Origin: Macrostomum hystrix
Taxonomy: Eukaryota; Platyhelminthes; Macrostomidae
Direction of reading: 5' to 3'
DNA length: 64,000 nucleotides
Assembly: GCA_950097015.1 (NCBI GenBank)
Contig: CATNEN010000032.1
Location: 2,642,501 to 2,706,500 of the forward strand
This document shows positions 28,179 to 39,900 of this stretch, one piece after another. The notes under the pieces are model-generated. The model ran no database searches. It saw nothing but the letters and a program-made list of their open reading frames with translations, and had not been told where the DNA came from. Position 1 is the stretch's first letter. Each line of letters begins with the position of its first letter. The position numbers were made by a program, and so were the translations under genes.

Positions 28179-29346
28179 GAAGCATGTTTTTAAACGGTGC
28201 ATTTCTAAGGAAATATGCAAATTATTGTATTTTTTAAACGCGATCTAGTCGGTAAGGAAGAGAAATGCTTAGCACTCAGAGTCAGCAGTTCGATAGATGG
28301 TTTTTACTGATTCGATCGGGAATTGGGGATTTTCCCCTATTTAGGGACTATATTCCCTAATTGCATCATTCCGGTAGCTTCATGAATTGCAACTAGCTAA
28401 AAACTGTTTAGCATATCGCTGCAAAGCCGACCCACTCCAACAGCTTCTAGGTTGATTCTCTGGCAGATCCCTTTAGTGCCCAGGGCATCATACACGATTT
28501 CTGCTTCGACTGTTAGCCTGTTTGATTGATAGAACAAAAATTAATTCGAAATAGGCATTCCTAGTCACGAAAAATTTGACCACAGCTTATAAATCAGGAT
28601 TTATATCATCCAACTGGGGGGCCAGCTATAAGGCCTTATAGAGTTCAGTAGTTTCGTTTACTAGAAAAAAGGTTTTCAAATTCTAGTAAACAAAATCAAG
28701 AAGAAAGAGAATAAGAAGTGAAGGATTAGATGGAAGAGGTGGAGGAGGAGAGGGTCTAACCATAGACATCTGCTGTCAAGGTGTGTGAAAATACATGCCC
28801 TATTACTTGTATGTAACGAGCGCCGGGTAGCGTTGATAAAAAACAACTATTTTTTTGTTTCCTCGATCAGTAATCTCAATGGTCAAGGCTTAACAGTATT
28901 TCAAAAATCCTCATATTTCCTTTTTTTCTGCGTCTCCCTAAATATTATTCTATTAAAAACGACATGAAAATCCAGAACTGGAGCTAACATTTTCCGCTCT
29001 AGCCGATTAAACAAATTCCGGAATCCCAAAGCATCGACATCGTCGAGATGTTCACCGATTCTCGTTGTGGTGTCTGGTGGCTGAAACCAGCAATGTGGGT
29101 ATTTCACAAAAATCGGTCATTCAGTTTGGGAGAAAATTAAACTTTATAAAGGTCGTTTAACAATACTCCCTAAATGCCTAGCTCTTTTGCTTAAGCAAAA
29201 ATTACGGAAAGCGTTGTCACAGCAAATCCCCCAGTTTGATGCCATTTTTAACTTCCCAGGCCGTCTAGCCATTCAGAGGATTGCCCGATTGCCAAAGAGG
29301 AGGTCTCAAAGTGCACAGAACACAGTCACACGAGTAAACTAAATTT
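28179..29346. other. intergenic between MITE 1 and the rhodanese gene
   Basis: No recognisable exon. Likely contains the rhodanese promoter and 5' UTR near its right end. No array. Confidence 0.4.
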
Positions 29347-29781
29347 ATGCTCCGTCGTTGGATTACAGCTCCCAGCAGCTTGCTTCATCAAATCCGCCTG
29401 ATTTCATCCGCAGCCATGGCCAAGGCAGTCGACTACGATGAGGTTGTCAAGATGCTGAAGTCCAACACGGGCCTTCTCCTGGATGTCCGCTCGAAGGAAG
29501 AGCTGGACACCCACGGCCGCTATCCGAAGTACCTCCACGTGCCCCACACCGAGGTTGCTGAGGCCATGCAGCTGCCCGAGGCGGACTTCAAAGCGCGTTA
29601 CCATGGCGACAAGCCGAAACCAGGCGACCAGATTGTGACCTCGTGCATGGCGGGCAAGCGGGCTGGTATGGCTGCTGAAGCCCTCGCCAAGCTCAACTTC
29701 TCCAACGTGAGCGTCTACAGCGGCAGCTTCAGCGACTGGAAGAGCCACCAGAGCGACCCCAGCAAGGCCTACGGCAACTAG
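29347..29781 (+). CDS. single-domain rhodanese (thiosulfate sulfurtransferase, TSTD1-like)
   Basis: One uninterrupted exon, 144 aa. The rhodanese fold is recognisable: LLLDVRSKEEL (44-53), HVPHTEV, FKARYHGDKPKPGDQIV, and the active-site loop SCMAGKRAGMAA with catalytic cysteine C100, then VSVYSGSFSDWKSH. The loop CMAGKR parallels CQMGKR of small TSTD1-type proteins, which transfer sulfane sulfur from thiosulfate to acceptors such as glutathione or thioredoxin. Before the domain is MLRRWITAPSSLLHQIRLIS, basic, amphipathic and acid-free, which could target mitochondria. A second ATG at 29416 (M24) would give a cytosolic form and is followed at once by the domain. It is the only intronless gene in the window. 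Confidence 0.92.
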   Translation: MLRRWITAPSSLLHQIRLISSAAMAKAVDYDEVVKMLKSNTGLLLDVRSKEELDTHGRYPKYLHVPHTEVAEAMQLPEADFKARYHGDKPKPGDQIVTSCMAGKRAGMAAEALAKLNFSNVSVYSGSFSDWKSHQSDPSKAYGN

Positions 29782-30545
29782 AGAAGCGGAAATAAGAGAC
29801 CAGCCGATATGTAGCGAAAGCTGTCAAATCAGCTTCTCATGGAATTGTGACAACAGAATTATGCATAAATAATGTTAGGAATTTTCAAACTTATTTAGTC
29901 CTCAAGCGTAAAAACTAAGCTAGTTAGAAATCGAATTGACAAAAACTCTTGCCCACAACCACAATGTTCGCAACGGTAACAAAGGTATGAATTTATGCAT
30001 TAACCTAGTTGTACTCTTCTAGTACACATTTCTTCTTTCGCAAAAGTTATTCCAGCTATTTGTAGCTAAAATTTCATGAACTATTTCAAATGGACCAATT
30101 TATATTTTTGTTTAATTTTTCTAGCTGATAATGGTACTAAACAAAGACGAAAAAACAAAAAGCAAAAATAACGACAGTAATTTCTGTAACAATTGGACTT
30201 GCAATGACAAAAGGCGCAAAGTTAAATATAATTAAGTGATTTTATTAATATGTTTTAATTTTTGCATCTCAGCCGATTTGGATTTTTAGAAGTTAAATTG
30301 TTGGTCAAGCCGGCAAATATGCTTCGCCACTACTGTAAGTAGTCAAATAGCGCACTATTCAAGGGACAGCAACTTTTAGCCACGACAGACAACAGCCAAA
30401 GCAGAGGAGAAAACTGTCGAAGAAAACGAAATTTCTTAGAAAAAAAGAAAAAAAATTCACTACAGGACAAAGAAGAATATATCTAATTTATGCTTACTAA
30501 CAACTTTAACAAAGTTTACAGATTTACAAATAACTCGTTTTTTAC
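29782..30545. other. rhodanese 3' flank
   Basis: AT-rich with no further exon. It contains the presumed 3' UTR. Nothing else is recognised before the 16-bp array. Confidence 0.4.
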
Positions 30546-30861
30546 AGGGTTACCTGGTTACAGGGTTACCTGGTTACAGGGTTACCTGGTTACAGGGTTA
30601 CCTGGTTACAGGGTTACCTGGTTACAGGGTTACCTGGTTACAGGGTTACCTGGTTACAGGGTTACCTGGTTACAGGGTTACCTGGTTACAGGGTTACCTG
30701 GTTACAGGGTTACCTGGTTACAGGGTTACCTGGTTACAGGGTTACCTGGTTACAGGGTTACCTGGTTACAGGGTTACCTGGTTACAGGGTTACCTGGTTA
30801 CAGGGTTACCTGGTTACAGGGTTACCTGGTTACAGGGTTACCTGGTTACAGGGTTACAGTG
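30546..30861. repeat. 16-bp homogeneous minisatellite
   Basis: About 19 essentially identical copies of GGGTTACCTGGTTACA. The near absence of variants indicates recent expansion or homogenisation. It lies about 135 bp beyond the 3' end of the GPCR coding region. Confidence 0.96.
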
Positions 30862-30994
30862 ATCATTGCACAAAAGAGTAAAACAAACAGATACAATATA
30901 CAAGAAGGTGCAGTATAATCCGGTCTAGTTAGTTGGGATTCTTTAATTTCTAAATAGTTTCGCAGAAAACTGGAAAAAATTGCTTGCGCAACAG

Positions 30995-33900
30995 TCAAAG
31001 GTCAGTCTCAACCAGAGCAGTTCCTTCCTCATCAGCAGGTTTTGGTCTGTCCTCGCCCGGAATGCCGTTCTTGTCTAGCGGAGCGTACTGAATCTCATCG
31101 GCTGCACCGCCTCCGTCATCCGGTCGCCGTTGCTCGCGACTCTGCCGACGCTGCTGGCTTCGGCGAGCAAGACGGGCAGCCAACGGCCGGCAGGGAATGG
31201 CGAGTAGGGCCGCCAGGGCCTGTCGAAACTGCTCGGACATGCCGTAGTAGAAGAAGAAGTTGATGCTGTGGTTGAAGAGAGTCATGAGGTCGAACACGTC
31301 GCCAAGCGGATCGTAGAAGCGCTTGGAGAAGCAATTCTTGTTGGACGAGGAGCCGAGAAGAAAGTACAGGACGGCCTGCGGATATTTTAACAGAGCTTGC
31401 GCCTTTCTGACAAATCATATTTGTCACACCCATTTATCCCTAGATGAGGACCCATCTATCCCTAGATGAGGACCTATCTATCCCTAGATTAGGACCTACC
31501 TATCCCTAGATGAGGACCCATCTATCCCTAGATTAGGACCTACCTATCCCTAGATGAGGACCCATCTATCCTAGATGAGGACCCATCATCCCTAGATGAG
31601 GACCCATCTATCCTAGATGAGGACCCATCTATCCTAGATGAGGACCCATCTATCCTAGATGAGGACCCATCTATCCCTAGATGAGGACCCATCTATCCTA
31701 GATGAGGACCCATCTATCCCTAGATGAGAATGTACTATTTTGTGTAGTAAATTTTTTCAAAATTAAATTTTGCAATAAATTTGTTTTGTCGAATCCATTA
31801 CCGAAATTAAAATTCTAGGACGGCTAACATTTGGGTACATGGGCTTTGGGCTTTATACACGAGCTAGCTCGTATATTCTGCTTAGTTTCCTTGAGAAAAA
31901 TACTTGATTACCTTCTGCTTTGAGTTCACCGAGCTTTTAAATGGGTGCCAGCATCAGCTGGTAAAGAAATTGAGGTGGGTGTGACCGCCTCTACAGTCCA
32001 CGGACTGAACAGGTGTAGGCAGCCTTTGAAAGGACCGACTCACTATGAGTACATCTGGGCCAAAAATTAGACCGATTAAATTGAGAACATTAGGTGAAAC
32101 GTCACCCGTTTGAGTAAGGCATTCATGTGTTCTCAGACCAAGGTGTGCTTTTTCATTAAAATCCGTTTCAAATTTAGAAGCTGCTCTGTTCTGCTGAGTA
32201 TACCTACTCAGGCCCATCTCCACTTAATATCTGCATCATCTTTCAGGCGCACAGCTTTTTCCGTTGGTTTCGGCTGCCATTGTTTCTACAGGTAGATTTA
32301 AAAAATAATCATTTTCTGAGTCGCCGCCAAGCTCAACTAACCCAGCTCAGAGAGGCCTGTGCTTATGTTGTCTCCGAGCGCCAAGCTGCTCCAGACAAAC
32401 ACAATTCACAAATAGCGCAGCCTAAGCTAGATCAACAATAGGCTAAGTGACTGTGATTTATCTATCTGCGAATTTGTATAGCCGCTAATGTAAGCTAGCT
32501 GAGCATTTTCCTGCTTCCTGTATTGACTGCTCGAACAAATAACTGCCGGAGATGTTTGAGATTCAAGGAAAATTCTCAAAGATCCGAAAGATTGCCAGGT
32601 GACAACTGGATTTCAAGGATTGACAGTTGGTTGCTAGGGAGATAATGCGTTGCTAGGGTAGGATAGGTTGCTTTTGTAGACAGTGGGTTGATAAGGTATA
32701 GACGGTTTGGTTGCTATGGTAGACAGTTGGTTGCTATGGTAGACAGTTGGTTGCTATGGTAGACAGTTGGTTGCTATGGTAGACAGTTGGTTGCTATGGT
32801 AGACAGTTGGTTGCTATGGTAGACAGTTGGTTGCTATGGTAGACAGTTGGTTGCTATGGTAGACAGTTGGTTGCTATGGTAGACAGTTGGTTGCTATGGT
32901 AGACAGTTGGTTGCTATGGTAGACAGTTGGTTGCTATGGTAGACAGTTGGTTGCTATGGTAGACAGTTGGTTGATAAGGTAGACGGTTGGTTGATAAGGT
33001 AGATGTTGGTTGATAAGGTAGACGGTTTGGTTGCTATGGTTGACGGTTGGTTGATAAGGTAGACGGTTTGGTTGCTATGATAGACGGTTTGGTTGCTATG
33101 ATAGACGGTTGGTTGCTATGGTAGACAGTTGGTTGCTATGGTTAACGGTTGATTGCAGAAGTAGACAATGGGTTGCTATTGTAGACGGTTTGGTTGCTAT
33201 GGTAGACAGTTGGTTGCTATGGTAGACAGTTGGTTGCTATGGTAGACTCTTGGTTGCTATTTCACATTGTAGCGGCAGCGGAGTGAAGATGCATTACAAA
33301 TCCGGTGTGTTCTTAGATCTTGGCGGCGAACTACAAAGGAATCCTCCAGGCTTTGGGGTGAAAACGAACCCGGAAGTGCTTCCGATACCTCAGATTCAAA
33401 TTCAGATTCAAAAGACAGAGAATTTTTGCTTCCGCTAAAAAGATTTCTTAAATTCCAATTGCTGTCGCATATTTGCCGAGTCAAAGTCGCTCGCCCTGCA
33501 GTGCCAAAGCCAGAATTTGCACTTTATCTTTCGCTAAATTCTTCTTCCTGCATTTCGAGCCATAGCGGCCCACCCCTACACAGTGCACCTATCGATTCCT
33601 TCATTCCACAGCCAAGATTTTTGCCTTCTGCAGTAGGGCTGATCATGCGTGAGCATGGGCTCTAGTCTTTTGTGGCTGCTGCTGCTGCTGCTAGTGATTT
33701 GACGTGCTCATGCTACTGTGACAGGCAGAGAAAAAATCTTAACTCATCTAGCGGTGGGAGATTTCATTTGCCAGCTCATCGCTGAGCACGCAAGAGTTCT
33801 CTCATCTCAGATATCTTCCAGATTGACATTGTGCTAGCTAAATTTGGTATTGCTTTTGCATAAAAACCTTGCGGACCCGATGAAGTGAGATATAGAAAGG

Positions 33901-36900
33901 CTTTGGCACTCTTGGAAAGGCATTGGCATTCCTCGAAAGTCTTTGTTATTCCTGGAGAGATTTTGACATTCCTGGAAAGGGCCTTGGGATTCCAGGAAAA
34001 GCTTTCGGATTCTAGGAAATGATTTTGGCTTCTTGGAAAGACTGATTGGCAGCGTTTCATATCGGGCTGATTTGATATTTTGGCAGCGTATATTGTTGTT
34101 TTCTCACTGTTGTTATCATTGTTTTGTTGTTGTTGGTGTTTTTGTAGTTGGGATTAGCCAAAATTATAGATGTAAGATTAATCGAAATCAAACTTATTCC
34201 AGACAATTATTTTACGAGTAAGAAAGACATTTAATTCATTTAGATCTAGAAGAAGAACATCAAGATCTAAGAAAGGACTTAGAAATCTTAGAAATCGCAG
34301 TCAAGGCGTTGTATTTCTATAAAACAACTGTGAGAATTCAGTAAAGACACATGGATTCAAGGAAAGACACAGGGATTCGAGGAAAGACACAGGGATTCGA
34401 GGAAAGACAGTGATTCAAGGAAAGACATTGGGATTCGAAGAAAGACACAGGGATTCAAGGAAAGACACGGGGATTCAAGGAAAGACACAGGGATTCAAGG
34501 AAAGACACAGGGATTCAAGGAAAGACACAGGGATTCGAGGAAAGACACAGGGATTCGAGGAAAGACACAGGGGTTGAAGGAAAGACACGGGGATTCAAGG
34601 AAAGCTACAGGGATTCAAGGAAAGCTACAGGGATTCAAGGAAAGACACAGGGATTCGAGGAAAGACACAGGGATTCAAGGAAAGACACAGGGATTCAAGG
34701 AAAGCTACAGGGATTCAAGGAAAGACACAGGGATTCAAGGAAAGACACAAGGATTCAAGTAAAGCTACAGGGATTCAAGGAAAGACATAGGGATTCGAGG
34801 AAAGACACATGGATTCAAGGAAAGACACAGGGATTCAAGGAAAGCTACAGGGATTCAAGGAAAGCTACAGGGATTCAAGGAAAGACACAGGGATTCGAGG
34901 AAAGACACAGTGATTCAAGGAGAGACACGGGGATTCAAGGAAAGACACAGGGATTCAAGGAAAGACACAGGGATTCAAGGAAAGACACAGGGATTCGAGG
35001 AAAGACACAGGGATTCGAGGAAAGACACAGGGGTTGAAGGAAAGACACGGGGATTCAAGGAAAGCTACATGGATTCAAGGAAAGACACAGGGATTCAAGG
35101 AAAGACACGGGGATTCAAGGAAAGCTACAGGGATTGAAGGAAAGACACAGGGATTCAAGGAAAGCTACAGGGATTCAAGGAAAGACACAGGGATTCAAGG
35201 AAAGACACAAGGATTCAAGGAAAGCTACAGGGATTCAAGGAAAGACATAGGGATTCGAGGAAGGACACAGGGATTCAAGGAAAGACACAGGGATTCAAGG
35301 AAAGACACATGGATTCAAGGAAAGACACAGGGATTCAAGGAAAGCTACAGGGATTCAAGGAAAGCTACAGGGATTCAAGGAAAGACACAGGGATTCGAGG
35401 AAAGACACAGGGATTCAAGGAAAGACACAGGGATTCAAGGAAAGACACAGGGATTCAAGGAAAGACACAGGGATTCAAGGAAAGACACAGGGATTCGAGG
35501 AAAGACACAGGGATTCAAGGAAAGACATAGGGATTCGAGGAAAGACACAGGGATTCGAGGAAAGACACAGGGATTCAAGGAAAGACACAGGGATTCAAGG
35601 AAAGCTACAGGGATTCAAAAAAGGCACAGGGATTCAAGGAAAGATACAGGGATTCAAGGAAAGCTACAGGGATTCAAGGAAAGCTACAGGGATTCAAGGA
35701 AAGACACAGGGATTCAAGGAAAGCTACAGGGATTCAAGGAAAGATACAGGGATTCAAGGAAAGACACAGGGATTCAAGGAAAGCTACAGGGATTCAAGGA
35801 AAGACACAGGGATTCAAGGAAAGACACAGGGATTCAAGGAAAGCTACAGGGATTCAAGGAAAGATACAGGGATTAAAGGAAAGACACAGGGATTCAAGGA
35901 AAGACACAGGGATTCAAGGAAAGACACAGGGATTCAAGGAAAGCTACAGGGATTCAAGGAAAGACACAGGGATTCAAGGAAAGCTACAGGGATTCAAGGA
36001 AAGATACAGGGATTCAAGGAAAGACACAGGGATTCAAGGAAAGCTACAGGGATTCAAGGAAAGACACAGGGATTCAAGGAAAGACACAGGGATTCAAGGA
36101 AAGCTACAGGGATTCAAGGAAAGATACAGGGATTAAAGGAAAGACACAGGGATTCAAGGAAAGACACAGGGATTCAAGGAAAGCTACAGGGATTCAAGGA
36201 AAGCTACAGGGATTCAAGGAAAGATACAGGGATTCAAGGAAAGCTACAGGGATTCAAGGAAAGCTACAGGGATTCAAGGAAAGACACAGGGATTCAAGGA
36301 AAGCTACAGGGATTCAAGGAAAGGCACAGGGATTCAAGGAAAGCTACAGGAATTCAAGGAAAGACACAGGGATTCGAGGAAAGACACAGGGATTCAAGGA
36401 AAGACACAGGGATTCAAGGAAAGACACAGGGATTCAAGGAAAGACACAGGGATTCAAGGAAAGCTACAGGGATTCAAGGAAAGATACAGGGATTCAAGGA
36501 AAGCTACAGGGATTCAAGGAAAGCTACAGGGATTCAAGGAAAGATACAGGGATTCAAGGAAAGACATAGGGATTACAGGAAACGATATTCTTAAACAGTA
36601 CAGGTGACTAAAAAGGCACCGCTGAGGTAGATAGAAAATTCTCAATTATATTCCCAGTCGCTTTGATAAATATCATATTTCCAATATGATGCGTATTATT
36701 TGTTGTAAAACTGTCAAACAGATCTGACCACACCCAAACCACACGGTTCTTGACATGATTTCATAAAAGGAGATTTTATTTAAATAAACTACACACGGGC
36801 CAAAATTCAGGCATGACATGCATGGCTTGCTATTTTTTCTAGCTCTTTTTTGCTTTAACGAGCTCAATTGAGTCGGCCGTTAATCAATTTGAGCAATCTT

Positions 36901-39900
36901 TGACAGCTTGAGCATACCTAATAGGTACCTGTCTGCAGCTTTCTGCTCCTCTGAAATCCCATTTCCGTCTCCATCTATTCGATCATGCTTCGGTCTCTTT
37001 AGAATAATTTTTCTTGCATTTCCAGTTTTCCTGTTATATCCTTACGTCTGGTGACTGGTTTGAAATATAAATGTTTCGGAAGTGATTTGTGCTCGGACTA
37101 ATGGACTGAATATTGGAGAGAAATTGGTCTTTGAAAAATGGGCTAGACTTGGGACAGTAAAGTAGGGAATTACATTCTTGTTAACATGGTCACTGAATGA
37201 CCAAGATGGAAATAGATAATGACCCACTCACTTAATAAACGTGATGGAAATAGATAATGACCCACTCACTGAATGACCAAGATGGAAATAGATAATGACC
37301 CACTCACTGAGTGACCAAGATGGAAGTAGATAATGACCCACTCACTGAATGACCAAGATGGAAGTAGATAATGACCCACTCACTGAATGACTGTGATGGA
37401 AATAGATAATGACCCACTCACTGAATGACCAAGATGGAAATAGATAATGACCCACTCACTTAATAAACGTGATGGAAATAGATAATGACCCTCTCACTTA
37501 ATAAACGTGATGGAAATAGATAATGACCCACTCACTGAGTGACCAAGATGGAAGTAGATAATGACCCACTCACTGAGTGACCAAGATGGAAGTAGATAAT
37601 GACCCACTCACTGAGTGACCAAGATGGAAGTAGATAATGACCCACTCACTGAGTGACCAAGATGGAAGTAGATAATGACCCACTCACTGAATGACTGAGA
37701 TGGAAGTAGATAATGACCCACTCACTGAGTGACCAAGATGGAAATAGATAATGACCCACTCACTTAATAAACGTGATGGAAATAGATAATGACCCACTCA
37801 CTTAATAAACGTGATGGAAATAGATAATGACCCACTCACTTAATAAACGTGATGGAAATAGATAATGACCCACTCACTGAGTGACCAAGATGGAAGTAGA
37901 TAATGACCAAGAGGGAAATAGATAACGGACCCACTCACTGAATGACTGAGAGGGAAATAGATAACGGACCCACTCACTGAATGACTGAGATGGAAATAGA
38001 TAACGGACCCACTCACTGAATGACTAAGATGGAAGTAGATAACGGACCCACTCACTGAATGACCAAGGGGGAAGTAGGTTATGACTGGCGTTATGTTGTA
38101 GTTAGATAGCAATATAGAACTATGTGTTTAAGTTTAGTATCTAGGATATTTGAAAGCAGTTATTTCTGTTATTAATTCAGTCCAGCAGAATAAGACCAAC
38201 TTGATAAAATATCATCGAGCGGAGTAACAATTTCGTTGCCCGAGTGCAGATAAAATATTTGCCCACTGGAAAGGAACACGATATTCAATAAAAGCAAATA
38301 GGAAGTTACCGGAGAGGTGACAGCAGCTTAACTGTCAGAGTTCCCGCCTATGGATAAATTCTGGAAAAACACCGCCACACACACACCAAACAGACAGAAA
38401 GACGGACGGACAGCTCTCTAGGATTGTCTGATAAAACCTGAAGGCTCACCAACTATGCATGCGAACTATATACAGCATAATCATCTAGTGCAGGGGGTCG
38501 GCAAACTTATTACGACTCGTAGCAAGCGGGCCAAAAATAAAACCTAAAATACGACAGCGGGCCGCGCAAACTGCAGAAATCTAAGAGAAATATATCAGAG
38601 ATAGGGGAGAGATGAGAAACAGGAGAGATGAGAGAGAGAAGAGATGAGACAAAGGAGAGATATGGTACGGGAGAGACGAGACAATGGCGAGATGAGACAC
38701 TGGATAGATGAGACACGGGAGAGACGAGACATGGGAGAGATGACATACGGGAGAGATGGAGACACGGGAGAGATAAGACACAGGAGAGGTGAGACAATGG
38801 AGAGACAAGGCACGCAACAGACGAGAGATTGGAGAGATAAGACACGGGAGAGACGAGACAATGGAGAGATAAGACACGGGAGAGTTGACACACGGGAGAG
38901 ATGAGACAGGGGGAAAGGCAACACACGGGAGAGATGAGGCAGGGGAAAGATGAAACTGTATACAATAGGTGTCGGAACGGGCAACGGGCCGGATTTGGGA
39001 GCTTTGAGGGCCGCATCTGGCACGCGGGCCGGAGTTTGCCAACCCCTGATCTAGTGTATGCGGTAACATAATAGTAGAAAATAGTCATCTACTTCTACTG
39101 ACCCATTTCAGCAGGAAAGATGTGAAGCGCAGATAGTGCACGGCCCTAGCAACTTTCAATGGGGTGGGTGACTGGGCTTGCGTGGGATCAGGATAGTTCC
39201 CTACCCCCAGAGCGACCCGGGGAAATTGGGCAGAGGGGGGCGGTGGCTTGAGAATGGCGCGAATTCGAGTAGCCGCGGAGTGGGGTGGGTGAGGAGTCCG
39301 AGCGAATAAAATTAATGCAACTCCCATCGAAGGGCCTAAAGTTGATTGTCGGGGACGCGATGGCGACCTGTGGGCATAAAAATCCCTATTTTCTTTCTAG
39401 TCTCCAAGCACTGGGGCTGCCTTTCAGTTCTTCTAAAGTAGAAAAACAAGAACTGATCTTGATCTGATGCAGAGAAGGTGGCTTTGAGCGACGAAAAAAT
39501 CTTTTTTCTTGCTTTTAGTGATCAATTTAGATCCGTAAAATTCGAAAAATTTTAATTCTGACTGAAGCTAAGTACCTGTTCCATTTTGCGACCACAGGTG
39601 AGCAGTCAGATGGAGATAGTGAGGTGTCAGATTGGAGATAGTGAGGTGTCAGATGGAGACAGTGAGGTGTCAGATGGAGACAGTGTGGTGTCAGATGGAG
39701 ACAGTGTGGTGTCAGATGGAGACAGTGTAGTGTCAGATGGAGACAGTGTGGTGTCAGATGGAGATAGTGAGGTGTCAGATGGAGACAGTGTGGTGTCAGA
39801 TGGAGACAGTGTGGTGTCAGATTGGAGATAGTGAGGTGTCAGATGGAGACAGTGTGGTGTCAGATTGGAGATAGTGTGGTGTCAGATGGAGACAGTGTGG

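Noticed and set aside
27288-28186. Target-site duplication of MITE copy 1
   Set aside because: Flanking 8-mers AATACAAT and GAAGCATG do not match; the call rests on termini and arms only.
27295-28220. S/L/P-rich open frames on the minus strand
   Set aside because: Generated by the 18-bp array inside MITE copy 1; the same artefact appears in copy 2 and at 43271-43740.
30546-30861. Possible CRISPR array or telomeric repeat
   Set aside because: Contiguous 16-bp tandem units without spacers, in animal DNA; the unit is not a telomere motif. The same applies to all other arrays.
34574-35876. Open frame of 280 codons with GFKERHRDSRKDT-type repeats
   Set aside because: Direct reading of the 20-bp minisatellite in all phases (20 bp x 3); lies within the GPCR intron.
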